Counted from the stretch's first letter, positions 1 through 9,257 are shown. The stretch: DNA of 64,000 bases from an uncultured Eubacteriales bacterium (GCA_934502885.1 CAKSUT010000003.1:108519-172518), one strand, 5' to 3'. Program-made: numbers and translations. The notes: generated by a model from the sequence alone, not told the origin.

Positions 1-1624
1 TGGTTTTCTTTATTCCGGGGAGTCCGAGTTTGACAAAGAGTACGTCGCCGAGCTGTTTCGGAGAGTTGATATTGAACTCGGTTTCCGAAAGCTCATATAT
101 GTTTCTCTGCCTCTCGGCAAGCCTTGCGTCGATTTTGTCTCCGTATTTCTTAAGACCGTCGGTATCGAGCTTCACGCCTCTGTACTCCATTTTCGCAAGC
201 ACGTCGGCAAGCGGAAGCTCAATTTCCGTGTAAAGCTTCGTCCCTCCCATATCGGAGAGCTTTTCGGCAAGCTTTTTCTCGATTGCCGGCATCGCACGGC
301 ACTTTTCGGCGTCGTCGGGTTCGGCGTTTGAGTCAAAGCGCAGGCAGAGGGAATCGGCGTCGTTTTTGTCCGCCGGGTCTGCGACATACGACATGAGCAT
401 GAGGTCCGTTCCGTTCTTCGCAACCTCCGTGCATTCGGCGCCGTGCTTCATGAGAAAAAGCTCTGTATCTTTTACCGAGAACGAACACACGCTTTTACCG
501 CCGCCGAACACGGATTTGATATTTTCGTCTGTCGCTTCGCACTCATAAACCGTGCCGTTCCTGCCGCCGGAGGTGTAGATTTTGTTGCCGTCCGCACTTA
601 TGTGAACGTAAAGCTTTTTGCCGTCGGCACAGGGAGAAATTCCGTTCACGGTTTCGACTGCTGCAGCCGTATTCAATGAAGTGCCGTCGTTTTCGTCGAA
701 GAAGGACTCCGTCGCCGACTTTGCGGTCTTTGCCGCCGGGGGTTCTTTTTGGAAGACGGAAATTCCCGTCCTCTTGATAAGGCTCTTGAGTCCGAGATTC
801 GTGAAAATCGAATAGAGCTTGTCGTTGTCCGGAGTCTCCGATTTAAGGCTTTCAAAACCGAGATCAAGCGGCACTTTCGTACATATCTCTGCGAGGAATC
901 TGCTCTCGTAAGCCGAATCGCGCCCGGCGGCGAGTTTCGCCTTTACGCCCTTCGCTATGTCGGCGGCGTTTTCGTAGTTTTCGTACACGCCGTCAAGACT
1001 GCCGTATGCCGTGATGAGCTTAAGTGCGGTCTTTTCACCGATGCCCGGCACTCCCGGAATATTATCGGAGCTGTCGCCCATAAGCGACTTTACCTCAATC
1101 ATCTGCTTCGGTTCGACGCCGTATATCTCGCGGATTTTCTCGGGTGTGTAGGTGACGGTATCGTTGTTTCCGACGAGAAGCACACTGCAATTTTCGCTCA
1201 CAAGCTGGAAAGAGTCGCGGTCGCCCGTGAGAATATAGCAAAAGCTTCCGTCAGCCTTTGCGTTTGCCGCACACGCACCTAATATGTCGTCCGCCTCGTA
1301 TCCCTCGATTTCCTCAATTTTGTAGCCCATGGCACGGATTATCTCCTTGGTTGGTTCAAGCTGTGCCGCAAGGTCGTCCGGCATTCCGTGGCGGTTCGCC
1401 TTGTAGTAATCGCACTTTTCATGACGGAAGGTAGGCGCTTTAAGGTCAAATGCAACCGCAACCGCCGACGGCGAGAGTGAATCTATTACCTTGAGTATTA
1501 TATTGAAGAAGCCGTATACGGCATTTGTCGGTCGTCCGTCGGGAGCCGTGAGGGGTTTTACTCCGTAAAAAGCTCTGTTGAGTATACTGTTGCCGTCAAC
1601 GGCAAGCAAAATCTTATCGCTCAT
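1..1624 (-). CDS. polA: DNA polymerase I, N-terminal part (runs off left edge)
   Basis: Replication and repair polymerase; only the first 541 codons lie in the window. Translating the minus strand from ATG at 1624 gives a start MSDKILLAVDGNSILNRAFY, typical of the 5'-3' exonuclease (flap nuclease) domain, with conserved stretches such as GYEADDILG and MGDSSDNIPGVPGIG within the first 290 residues. Residues about 300-480 correspond to the 3'-5' exonuclease fold, but the acidic DEDD residues are not visible, so proofreading is probably lost, as in many Firmicutes. The polymerase domain begins near residue 485 (EIELPLADVLAKMEYRGVKLD) and is cut by the window edge. An AAAGGTG ribosome site precedes the ATG. 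A TATAAT-like -10 lies at 1671-1676, without a clear -35. Confidence 0.95.
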   Translation of the reverse strand, partial: MSDKILLAVDGNSILNRAFYGVKPLTAPDGRPTNAVYGFFNIILKVIDSLSPSAVAVAFDLKAPTFRHEKCDYYKANRHGMPDDLAAQLEPTKEIIRAMGYKIEEIEGYEADDILGACAANAKADGSFCYILTGDRDSFQLVSENCSVLLVGNNDTVTYTPEKIREIYGVEPKQMIEVKSLMGDSSDNIPGVPGIGEKTALKLITAYGSLDGVYENYENAADIAKGVKAKLAAGRDSAYESRFLAEICTKVPLDLGFESLKSETPDNDKLYSIFTNLGLKSLIKRTGISVFQKEPPAAKTAKSATESFFDENDGTSLNTAAAVETVNGISPCADGKKLYVHISADGNKIYTSGGRNGTVYECEATDENIKSVFGGGKSVCSFSVKDTELFLMKHGAECTEVAKNGTDLMLMSYVADPADKNDADSLCLRFDSNAEPDDAEKCRAMPAIEKKLAEKLSDMGGTKLYTEIELPLADVLAKMEYRGVKLDTDGLKKYGDKIDARLAERQRNIYELSETEFNINSPKQLGDVLFVKLGLPGIKKT

Positions 1625-1742
1625 TGTGTCAAACACCTTTCGCATTGTACATTCATAACACACCGAGAGTATTATACCCCTGTTTTTTCCTTTATTGGTT
1701 TACCCGGTGAATACTTTTTGAAAATTTTTTATTTTCTCCGCG

Positions 1743-1773
1743 AAAAAGTCCCCGTGACCTTCGTCACGGGGAC
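1743..1773 (-). terminator. Intrinsic terminator after the S41 protease gene
   Basis: Perfect 11-bp stem (1748-1758 with 1763-1773) around a four-base loop. On the minus strand it is followed by TTTTT (1743-1747). It lies 20 bases after the protease stop codon. Confidence 0.85.
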
Positions 1774-1792
1774 ACACAAAAGCTTCACGCTT

Positions 1793-3841
1793 TTACGCCG
1801 CCTCCGACGTATTCGCATTTTCTGCCGCCTCTGCCGCTTTCTGCGCTTCCTTTTCCTCTTTCTCCTGCTGCTTTATCATTTCGTAGTACTTTTCCTCGAT
1901 CTCCTGCTTATCCGCCGCCGCCTTTTTCGCCGCAGTGTTCAGCTCCTTTACGAGTCTCTTCGCCTGAGAGGCACTTGAGAAGTACATCTTTGCGACCATA
2001 TACTGGGTATCGGGAGTATAGAAGTATGCTTTGAGGGAGTTCACCGTCTCGACAAGTCCGTTTATGTCGTCCTCGGTAAGTATGCCGTCGGCGACGCGTC
2101 TGTTCGCGAGAAGATAAGCGTTTATCGCCTTAACTGTGTTTTCGTCAACAATGCCGTCCGCATACGTGCCGTCGAAATATCCTGTTTCCGCGAAGAACTT
2201 CTCGAAAGCAAGAGCCGCATCGGAATACTCTCCGGGCTTTATCGTGAGGTAATCCTCATACGTGAGGGTCATGTCGCGAAGCTCTGCCGGGAAAGCGTAT
2301 CTCATCTCGAGAGCCTCTATCTCGATATTGGGCGTAATTCCCTTGCCGTTGTAGGAGCGGAGTCCCGTATCGAGGATTTCGGAGTCGGTAACAGTAACCC
2401 TGTCTCCGTTCATGAGAGTGTACACCGACTGACCGATAGCCTTGCCGTAGGTGGTTGTTCCGATGAGAACCGCACCGGCGTTGTCGCGCACTATCATTGC
2501 AAAAAGCTCGGAGGCACTTGCGGTGTTCTCGTTTACGAGTATAACTATATCTCCGTAGTTTCTTCCCGTTCCGGTACTCTTGTAGGGTTCGGGCTTATCC
2601 ATGGAGCGTGAATTTGTGTAGAAGAGAATTTCGTTTTCCTTTGTTATGAAGAGGTTTGCGGAGTCGAGAGCCTCGCTCACATATCCGCCGCCGTTGTTGC
2701 GGAGATCGATTATGTAATTGCCAATTCCCATCTTTCTCGCCTTTTCAAGCGAATCAAAGAGATCCTTTGCAACACCCTCCGCGCCGAATGAGGTAATGGT
2801 AATTACGGCAATTTTCTTCTCGTAGTCAATCGACATACTTACGGGAGATACCGCAACTGCGCTCTTCTCGATGGTGAGAGTGAGCTTTTCGCCGTTTCTC
2901 TCAACGCCGAGGACAATATTCTGAACGGGAGCCGCTTCTGCGCCGTTTGCGTCGGACGGAGTCTCGGCATCCGTGGGAGTCTCGGCTTCATTCGCCTTTT
3001 CCTCCTCGGCGGAGGCAATAATCTTCTCAAAATATGCAATGACCGCCTTTATCGTCTCGGGATCGTCTATATTTCCGTTTACTATATCTCTTATTGTATT
3101 TATCGTTATCGGCGTCGTTTCCTCCTTGGGAGTAAAGGGATAGAGCGACACGAGGGTTCTGACGACGTCAAACGGAAGTCCCTCGACGTTGAATTCGCCT
3201 ATTGACACGATTTTGTCGCCAACTGCAAGTCCGGCTTTTTCCGCACCGCTTCCGGGGACTGTGCTGAGCACGTAAATCCCCTCCTCAAGACCTCTGGACT
3301 TTCTCTCAAATTCATCGGGAGAATATATCGTAAAGCCGTAGACTCCCCTTGAATTGTTGAGAAACGCCGAATCGCTCTCATGATATGAGCTGTAAGGATC
3401 CATGGTCGAGAGCATTGTGTTTAAGAAAAGCTTGAAAAGGTAAGGGTTCTCCTTTATGAGCTTACGCAGAAACGCGTCCATAAGCTCCTCTTTCGTGAAA
3501 TCGTAAAGGTGAGTCTCCTGATAGAGGTTCGATATATCGTCGAAAGCGTCGAAATAGTAACTGTCGAGGTAGTCCTTGTAATTCGGCTTATACCCTGCCT
3601 TGCTTCCGTTCGAGTCGTCCTCGTCGTAACGCACGGGCTGTTCAACTTCCTCGTTTTCGTCGCTTCCGTTAAGCTCGGGGTCAAAGTACTTGTAATCGTC
3701 GTCGGCGCTTGTGCTCTCGTTCGCGGCAATATATTCGCCGCCCGAAAGCACAGGGTAATTCGCCGCGCTTGCTGTCATTGTTCCGAACGCCGTAAGCAGT
3801 GCCGCCGTCACGGCGACTATTCTCATTATGTTCTTTTTCAT
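1793..3841 (-). CDS. S41 family carboxy-terminal processing peptidase (CtpA/CtpB-like)
   Basis: Exported serine protease that trims proteins at the cell surface. The chosen ATG at 3841 has a good AAAGGAAG ribosome site and gives a classic signal peptide (MKKNIMRIVAVTAALLTAFG, then ASAA); an in-frame upstream extension to 3913 lacks this. An acidic linker is followed by a PDZ domain (around GIYVLSTVPGSGAEKAGL). The peptidase domain carries the catalytic Ser in NTASASELFA (about residue 442) and Lys in TYGKAIGQS (about residue 467). The C-terminus has a peptidoglycan-binding-like repeat (GYFDGTYADGIVDENTVKAI) and a charged, coiled-coil-prone Lys/Glu/Ala tail. At 682 aa it is longer than most CtpA because of the linker, an insertion between PDZ and peptidase rich in Glu/Ala, and the tail. 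It follows the DUF1934-like gene by 61 bases, probably in one transcript. Confidence 0.93.
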   Translation of the reverse strand: MKKNIMRIVAVTAALLTAFGTMTASAANYPVLSGGEYIAANESTSADDDYKYFDPELNGSDENEEVEQPVRYDEDDSNGSKAGYKPNYKDYLDSYYFDAFDDISNLYQETHLYDFTKEELMDAFLRKLIKENPYLFKLFLNTMLSTMDPYSSYHESDSAFLNNSRGVYGFTIYSPDEFERKSRGLEEGIYVLSTVPGSGAEKAGLAVGDKIVSIGEFNVEGLPFDVVRTLVSLYPFTPKEETTPITINTIRDIVNGNIDDPETIKAVIAYFEKIIASAEEEKANEAETPTDAETPSDANGAEAAPVQNIVLGVERNGEKLTLTIEKSAVAVSPVSMSIDYEKKIAVITITSFGAEGVAKDLFDSLEKARKMGIGNYIIDLRNNGGGYVSEALDSANLFITKENEILFYTNSRSMDKPEPYKSTGTGRNYGDIVILVNENTASASELFAMIVRDNAGAVLIGTTTYGKAIGQSVYTLMNGDRVTVTDSEILDTGLRSYNGKGITPNIEIEALEMRYAFPAELRDMTLTYEDYLTIKPGEYSDAALAFEKFFAETGYFDGTYADGIVDENTVKAINAYLLANRRVADGILTEDDINGLVETVNSLKAYFYTPDTQYMVAKMYFSSASQAKRLVKELNTAAKKAAADKQEIEEKYYEMIKQQEKEEKEAQKAAEAAENANTSEAA

Positions 3842-3902
3842 CGTTGCAATTCTTCCTTTCGTTCTTAAATCCGTTCCTTTTGAATAATCCGTTCTTCTTA
3901 AA

Positions 3903-4598
3903 TCAGCAAGCATCGTAAACCGCCGTTATCTCGACTCTCGAATCTTCAATGATAACGTCGTTCGACATAATCGCATACTCAAGCGACACCGAAACCTCGC
4001 CGTCCTTTTTCTCGACGGAGAGTCCCGAGGTGTTGACAAAGAAAGTTTTCGGCGCCTCGTAGCCGTAAATCAGCGAGGCTTTGTCGCTTCCGAAGCAGTA
4101 GGAGAACGGCTTTCCAACCTCAAAAACGATGTGCGGAATTATACCGTCGCTGCAAGTGAAGCTGACCTTTCCGTCGTGCGAAATGCCGAGGCTTGCGTAT
4201 GCCGTGCCGCTGTACTCTATCGTGATATCGCCTCTCTGCGAGACGCAGAACGTCCCGGACGAGGTCATCTCGTAGTTTTCGCAGTCGCTGTCGCGACCGA
4301 ACTGCCACGGAGGTGCGCCGTCGCTGTGCGAATAAGGCTCGAAACCGAAGCTTTCGTAAACGTCGCCGCCTATTTTTTCACCGCACTCACCGTCAATGTT
4401 CTCCGACGCGGTGAGAATGCTCGGCACGACAAAGCCGCCTGCGGCGCGCGACGCCTCCTCACCGAGGGTGAGGTGCGAAACGCCGTATATTTCCGAGTAG
4501 AAACCGTTCACTATGCGGTGATGCCCCTTGACCGTGACCGACGCCTCGGAGTACGTCATGCCGTCGGGAGTATGTATCGGTAAAGAATCTGCGTACAT
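3903..4598 (-). CDS. DUF1934-like (YwiB-type) beta-barrel protein
   Basis: Protein of 231 aa with no signal peptide or membrane segment. The C-terminal 130 residues follow the DUF1934 pattern: a run beginning SGTFCVSQRGDITIEYSGTA, then a hydrophobic strand-rich stretch, IVFEVGKPFSYCF, a short YG turn, a VNTSGL strand and a final LEYAI strand. Members are predicted calycin-like barrels of unknown function. The N-terminal 100 residues (Gly/Ser and acidic) are not recognised. Start is ATG 4598 with AAAGGC upstream. It is the first gene of a probable two-gene unit with the downstream S41 protease, driven by the promoter at 4677-4705. Assignment rests on pattern memory, not alignment. Confidence 0.55.
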   Translation of the reverse strand: MYADSLPIHTPDGMTYSEASVTVKGHHRIVNGFYSEIYGVSHLTLGEEASRAAGGFVVPSILTASENIDGECGEKIGGDVYESFGFEPYSHSDGAPPWQFGRDSDCENYEMTSSGTFCVSQRGDITIEYSGTAYASLGISHDGKVSFTCSDGIIPHIVFEVGKPFSYCFGSDKASLIYGYEAPKTFFVNTSGLSVEKKDGEVSVSLEYAIMSNDVIIEDSRVEITAVYDAC

Positions 4599-4676
4599 TT
4601 TGGAAATTGCCTTTCAGTTTACTGCGGTAAACCGCGGATCTTGTTCTGCGCAAAGCGTTATTCCGCAGACCTGTTC

Positions 4677-4705
4677 ATTGTATCACAAAACATTCTCCCT
4701 TTCAA
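4677..4705 (-). promoter_or_regulatory. Sigma-A-type promoter for the DUF1934-like/S41 unit
   Basis: On the minus strand TTGAAA (4700-4705), a 17-bp spacer, then TACAAT (4677-4682), about 80 bases upstream of the ATG. Confidence 0.7.
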
Positions 4706-4803
4706 TTCTATTTTGTGAACGTGAGATGTCGTCGGCACGACAAATTACGGCTTATACGGATTTAGACGAAAATTATGCGAAAAAGTTCCGCAAAAGAAGA
4801 CAG

Positions 4804-4827
4804 CGTGCCGCGAAGCTTCGCGGCACG
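4804..4827 (-). terminator. Palindromic terminator after the GH99-like gene
   Basis: Perfect 24-bp palindrome (12-bp arms, AAGCTT centre) just after the stop of the minus-strand gene ending at 4834, followed on that strand by a T-rich stretch with TTCTTTT. Confidence 0.75.
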
Positions 4828-4833
4828 CCGTAC

Positions 4834-6564
4834 TCATACCTTCAGAGTGAAAACGTAGTTGAGTCTGCCTCTCGGAGCGGCGTCGCCGTTTACATAGAAG
4901 TCCGAGATGTCTGCCTCCTGCATATTGTCAGACCACTTGAACTCAAGGGTAAAGCCGCCGTCGGACAAGCCCGCAAGCTTTCTCGGAACCGAAAGGTGGA
5001 GCCTGTTCTTTTCAATGAAGCATTCGGCACAGCCGACCTTTTTCCACGAAAAGCTGCCGTTCCCGGCGCACTCGCACACCGACGACCCCTCAGCCGCAAT
5101 CTCAACCATGAGGTTATATCCGCTCCACCTTGCGAAAGAGCCGCCCTCGGTGTTCAGGAAGAGCCGCACGGGCTTTCCGCCCGAGAAAGAAACGTTGTTC
5201 GTGAACTCGGCATAGAAGAAAAGGTTTTCATAGTCCGCCGCAACCTTCAGGAAGCCGAACTCGTTTCTGCCGGTGTGGTTTTCGTAACGACCGACGGCGT
5301 CGTATGCACGGAAGCTTCTCGGTGCGGTATCTCCGGTGTACTCACGGTAGACAATGTTGACGCCGTCCCACTGCGAAAAATCGGAATTTATAGCAACGCT
5401 GTGTTTCTTCGTTTCCTCAACCGGCTTTTCCATGCCCTTGAAGCGTCTGACGAACGAAATGAGGTGCATATAGTATGCGTCGCCGTAGCCGCCCTTCATA
5501 GGCTCGATGTCACGGCTGTATTCCTCGTTGAACTCGTCCTGTAGGCGTATCGGGTAGCCGTCCATGGGGTAAAGCGTGTTTGTTTTTTCGGTGAGGTACG
5601 GCACAAGCCACTCGTTCCACTGCGTGACAAACGCCACGGGTGCGTCGCTGTCGAGGGCAATCTGCGCCTGTTCTTCAAACTGAAAACCGTATTGTGAGGC
5701 GTTCTCTCTTGTGTCCTTTGCGCCGTCATGCCACGAACGTCCTATCATCGGTATGCCGTATGCGGCGTCGCCCATTCCCCTGAAGCCGAAGTCCTTGTCC
5801 GACTCATACGCCACACGGCAGACGCTCACCGCAATTTCTTCGGGGTTTCCGTTTTCGTCGGTCGCAACCTTTTGCTCTGTTCCCCACGCCCATGTGTTCT
5901 CGCTCTGCGGCACGCCCCATGTGGGACTTCTCCACGTAAAGAAATCTCTCACCTCGTCGGGGAGCGACCGCATGGAGTGACATATCATGAGCGGCTTGCC
6001 TTTCCAGTAAAAGTACAGCTCCGAGTAGAGTCTCGGTTCATAGAGCTGCTCCCACAAATCCATAAGGTTTCCCGTACCGCAGCCTCTTATCCCGGGCGCG
6101 GTGTAAAAGCAGACCTTCGGAGCTTTGAAGCCCTTTGACATATACTCACGGAGAATCTCAAAGAGTGCGAGGTAAGATTTTCTGTAGGTAAAACCGTTGG
6201 TGACGTCGAAAAACAGGACGTCTATTCCGGCGTCGATGAACATCTGCACATGGCGGCGAAGCACCCACGGATCCCACGAAAGATAGTAGCCGAAAAGCGG
6301 TTCGCCCCAGTGAAGCATGGGCGTATGCTCCGCCGGAGGCCACACGGGACTTTCCGGATGCTCCATGGCGTCGGGCTGTTCCTCAAGGATTTTCGTTATG
6401 TCGTAAGGTCCCTGCGTGCCGTGATAGCCGAGCCAAAGGTAGTAGAAAAGTCCGACGATTTTGTCTTTCTTCACACCGCCGACCTCGTCATAGCCGGGGA
6501 GCTTTCTTCCGAGATGATCGGTTGCGGTAAGGTTTGAATTGTTTGCGTAAACGATGTTTTCCAT
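4834..6564 (-). CDS. GH71/GH99-like glycoside hydrolase with C-terminal CBM9-like domain
   Basis: Predicted carbohydrate-active enzyme, 576 aa, without a signal peptide, so probably cytosolic. The N-terminal two thirds read like the (beta/alpha)8 fold of glycoside hydrolase family 71/99-like proteins: KIVGLFYYLWLG near the start, HVQMFIDAGIDVLFFDVTNG, GKPLMICHS, and VTQWNEWLVP near residue 345, the usual place of an acid/base Glu. From about residue 395 a beta-rich domain starts with DFSQWDGV and contains LFFYAEF, a pattern shared with CBM9/DOMON-type sugar-binding modules. The ATG at 6564 is preferred over an upstream in-frame extension because AGAGGTG sits six bases before it. It is divergent from the AraC regulator and shares overlapping promoters with it. 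Substrate unknown. Confidence 0.7.
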   Translation of the reverse strand: MENIVYANNSNLTATDHLGRKLPGYDEVGGVKKDKIVGLFYYLWLGYHGTQGPYDITKILEEQPDAMEHPESPVWPPAEHTPMLHWGEPLFGYYLSWDPWVLRRHVQMFIDAGIDVLFFDVTNGFTYRKSYLALFEILREYMSKGFKAPKVCFYTAPGIRGCGTGNLMDLWEQLYEPRLYSELYFYWKGKPLMICHSMRSLPDEVRDFFTWRSPTWGVPQSENTWAWGTEQKVATDENGNPEEIAVSVCRVAYESDKDFGFRGMGDAAYGIPMIGRSWHDGAKDTRENASQYGFQFEEQAQIALDSDAPVAFVTQWNEWLVPYLTEKTNTLYPMDGYPIRLQDEFNEEYSRDIEPMKGGYGDAYYMHLISFVRRFKGMEKPVEETKKHSVAINSDFSQWDGVNIVYREYTGDTAPRSFRAYDAVGRYENHTGRNEFGFLKVAADYENLFFYAEFTNNVSFSGGKPVRLFLNTEGGSFARWSGYNLMVEIAAEGSSVCECAGNGSFSWKKVGCAECFIEKNRLHLSVPRKLAGLSDGGFTLEFKWSDNMQEADISDFYVNGDAAPRGRLNYVFTLKV

Positions 6565-6596
6565 TTTCGCACCTCTTTTTGCCTTAAAATGCTGTA

Positions 6597-6625
6597 TTGA
6601 CATTATTATAAGGTTGTGATATAAT
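6597..6625 (+). promoter_or_regulatory. Consensus promoter for the AraC regulator
   Basis: TTGACA (6597-6602), 17-bp spacer, TATAAT (6620-6625): a perfect sigma-A match, 42 bases upstream of the GTG start of the regulator. Confidence 0.85.
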
Positions 6626-6633
6626 AAATTCAA
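6605..6633 (-). promoter_or_regulatory. Overlapping promoter for the GH99-like gene
   Basis: On the minus strand TTGAAT (6628-6633), 17-bp spacer, TATAAT (6605-6610). It lies face to face with, and mostly inside, the regulator promoter at 6597-6625, so the two cannot easily be occupied together. Confidence 0.75.
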
Positions 6634-6667
6634 GTACTTTTTTTGCGAAAAAGGTGGTGAAATTTTC

Positions 6668-7513
6668 GTGGCAAACTGTTACAGCACAGCCGATTTTCTC
6701 GGGGACGGAGTAATATCGGTCGAAAGCATCTCCGACACCGCCATCGTACCTGCGCACTCGCACGAGTTTATCGAGATGATATATCTTTCGGAGGGACGTG
6801 CTCTTCACACCTGCAAAGGAAAAGCCGAGAGAATGGAGAAAGGCGACTATGTTTTCGTCGATTACGGTACGGTACACGGCTTCACCGAAAAGAGTACGGA
6901 TTTTCACGCCGTAAGCTGTCTATTCGTGCCGGAATTCATAGACATATCGCTGCGGAACAGCAGGAGCGTTTCGGACATTCTGAAAAACCGTTCGATAGGA
7001 ATGTTCTCCGCCGAGTATGCCGGGAATATCTTTCACGATGCCGACGGCGGCATTCTGCGTGAGCTTGACTTCATGCTCGATGAATTTACCGGAAAACGCC
7101 CGGGATATCTCCAGATGATGAGAAGCGGTCTTTTGAAGATAATAATAACCTCCGTGAGGGGTCTCGGCACAAAGCCCTACAGCGACGACCCTATCGTAAA
7201 AAGGATAATCGATTACACCGACGAAAACTACGCCGAGAGCGGCAATCTTTCGCACCTTGCACTTGAGCTTAACTATTCCGTATCAAGGCTCTGCAAGCTG
7301 TTCTGTCTTGCCGTCGGCATGAGCTATTCGGAGTATCTGAGGCGCACACGCATACACATAAGCTGCCGTATGCTTGCGGTCGGGAACGACTCCGTCGAAA
7401 AGGTTGCGGAGCGTGTGGGGTATGCCGACGTGCGTGCCTACAGAAAGAGCTTTAAGCTCGTTATGGGTACAACTCCGCTGAAATACAGGCTTTCTCTGAA
7501 AAGCGAAAAATAA
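6668..7513 (+). CDS. AraC family transcriptional regulator
   Basis: Transcription factor of 281 aa. The N-terminal half is a cupin-like sensing domain (AHSHEFIEMIYLSEGRALHTC, then MEKGDYVFVDYGTVHGF), typical of AraC proteins that bind sugars. The last 100 residues hold the two helix-turn-helix motifs: LSHLALELNYSVSRLCKLF and VEKVAERVGYADVRAYRKSFK, ending in the family signature region with TTPLKYR. Start is GTG 6668, preceded by AAGGTGGTG. It lies back to back with the GH99-like gene and next to the DUF4091 gene, so it probably controls this carbohydrate cluster and perhaps itself. Confidence 0.92.
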   Translation: MANCYSTADFLGDGVISVESISDTAIVPAHSHEFIEMIYLSEGRALHTCKGKAERMEKGDYVFVDYGTVHGFTEKSTDFHAVSCLFVPEFIDISLRNSRSVSDILKNRSIGMFSAEYAGNIFHDADGGILRELDFMLDEFTGKRPGYLQMMRSGLLKIIITSVRGLGTKPYSDDPIVKRIIDYTDENYAESGNLSHLALELNYSVSRLCKLFCLAVGMSYSEYLRRTRIHISCRMLAVGNDSVEKVAERVGYADVRAYRKSFKLVMGTTPLKYRLSLKSEK

Positions 7514-7520
7514 GACGGCG

Positions 7521-7562
7521 CAAAAAGAACCCGGCACGGCGTGGGAAAAATACCGTGTCGGG
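7521..7562 (-). terminator. Terminator after the DUF4091 gene
   Basis: Ten-bp stem (7530-7539 with 7553-7562, one G-U pair). On the minus strand the stem is followed by TTCTTTTTG. It lies between two convergent genes. Confidence 0.7.
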
Positions 7563-7583
7563 AGGATTTATATCCGCAATAGC

Positions 7584-9257
7584 TTACTTTAAAAGCTCAG
7601 CTGTTTTTTCGTTCACCCACTCACGCATACCGAGAAGCCACTCGGCGGAGTGCGGATAGTCGTCAAAGGTAATCGCCGTCTCGGAATCGAGCTTTTTTAT
7701 TATCTCCTCACGCGGCATGAGAGTTTCGAGAAGCTCCAGCGCACGCATATCGGAAAGAGCCTCTGCGAACACCTTGAGTCTCGTTGAAGGAAGCGCACCG
7801 TTTTCTCCGGGATAAACCGAAAAGCTGTCGCCCGAGGGGAAAGAACCGTCGGCGTCGGTCACGGCAAACGGATCGAGATGACGAAGCGACCAACGGGAAT
7901 TGTAGAAATTATAACCCCAGTGGAGAAAGCCCTCGACGCCGTACTTATACATCTGCACGCCGAGAATTCTGTTTCTGTAGGCAGGCATTGCCATGAAGCG
8001 GTTGCCAACCTTCAGCGACTGTCCGCAACAGTAATATGTCCATAAAGGTTTTACTCCGTTTTCGATAAAGGGCTTTATGTGGTCGCTTGCCGGAATGGGA
8101 TTCTTCAAGACACCGGACTTATAGAAGTCAAACGAAGAAAGTGCGTCGATTATCGGGTATTCACCGCAAAGCGCACGATCGACGACGTCACGTATTTTTC
8201 CGTACTGCTCGAGATGTTCTCTGCTCGGCTCGTCGGATACATGGAAGTAAGTATTCTTATCGACGCCTTTGCTCTTGAGAAACACCGAAAGCTGAGGTAA
8301 GAAGCACTTGAGGAAGCTCGTGTACTCTTTTCCGAGAGCGACCGTATCCCAGCCGAATATCTTCTTTTTCTCGCCATTCACCTCGGCTATGACCTTGGGT
8401 GCGTGTTCTCCGCCCCACTGCGTGAAAAGGTGCGATATTTCAAAGTTCACTATTCCGCACTTGTGCGCAAGGTCTATCCAGCGTCCGAGTTTTTCAAAGC
8501 CGAAGGTATAGTCATACTTCGTGTCGTTTCCGTTTTCCGTTGCGGTAACATCGACAAGCTGTACAGTTGTGCGCTCTCCGCCGACCTCGGTATCAAGAGG
8601 CGGTGTGAACACGGGAGTAAGTATAAGATTGACGCCGCCCTGTGCCGCCATGCGCATGAAGCTCTCGATAAGTTTCCAGTGCCTTTCGGAGAACACGGGT
8701 ACTTTATAATAGTCGGCGATGCAGTCGGTGTGGAACCACTCCGTGAAAAGAAGCTCCTGCTTGGGAAGCACGGCGTCTATTACCTTAAGAGTAAAGGTTT
8801 TTGACACATTGACCGCTGCCTCTTTGCTTGCGATTTGAACCGTGATGCCGTAATCCTTTGCGGCGGTATTCTCGGGAAGCTTCACAGACACCCAAAGCGA
8901 GAGGTGCATATCGGGTTTTACGATAATCCTTCCGTCCTCTATCGGGTACATGACATCGGGGAAAAGTCCGGGCTTCGTCGTTATGTAGTGTTCGTCGTGA
9001 CTGAAAGGATATGCCGGAAGCTCCGACGGAACGTTCTCGACACGGTATACGGTCACATACTCCGCAAGCTCGGATTCAACCGAAACCTCGGCACGAAAGG
9101 CGTTGTTCCATGCGCCCTCGCCGTCAGAAAAATACGCAAGCTGGAACGAAAATTCTTCACCGCACAAAGCAGTTCCGCGAGTGTATTCCTCCGCTTTCGG
9201 CTCTTCGGCGAGGAAGACCTTTTCAAGAGAAGAGAGAAGTTTTGTTTTCAAAATCAT
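7584..9257 (-). CDS. DUF4091 / GH123-like glycoside hydrolase
   Basis: Protein of 557 aa with no signal peptide. The first 170 residues are beta-rich (substrate-binding sandwich); the rest resembles the DUF4091 TIM barrel related to GH123 N-acetyl-galactosaminidases: TEWFHTDCIADYY, then a long barrel, and HVSDEPSREHLEQY at about residues 337-350, where the Asp-Glu pair matches the substrate-assisted catalytic pair of GH123. A C-terminal GFLHWGYNFYNSRW and LKVFAEALSDMRALELLE segment is also typical. ATG 9257 is the first residue of a good domain start. Together with the GH99-like protein and the AraC regulator it forms a small carbohydrate cluster. Activity on hexosaminides is an inference. 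Confidence 0.82.
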   Translation of the reverse strand: MILKTKLLSSLEKVFLAEEPKAEEYTRGTALCGEEFSFQLAYFSDGEGAWNNAFRAEVSVESELAEYVTVYRVENVPSELPAYPFSHDEHYITTKPGLFPDVMYPIEDGRIIVKPDMHLSLWVSVKLPENTAAKDYGITVQIASKEAAVNVSKTFTLKVIDAVLPKQELLFTEWFHTDCIADYYKVPVFSERHWKLIESFMRMAAQGGVNLILTPVFTPPLDTEVGGERTTVQLVDVTATENGNDTKYDYTFGFEKLGRWIDLAHKCGIVNFEISHLFTQWGGEHAPKVIAEVNGEKKKIFGWDTVALGKEYTSFLKCFLPQLSVFLKSKGVDKNTYFHVSDEPSREHLEQYGKIRDVVDRALCGEYPIIDALSSFDFYKSGVLKNPIPASDHIKPFIENGVKPLWTYYCCGQSLKVGNRFMAMPAYRNRILGVQMYKYGVEGFLHWGYNFYNSRWSLRHLDPFAVTDADGSFPSGDSFSVYPGENGALPSTRLKVFAEALSDMRALELLETLMPREEIIKKLDSETAITFDDYPHSAEWLLGMREWVNEKTAELLK

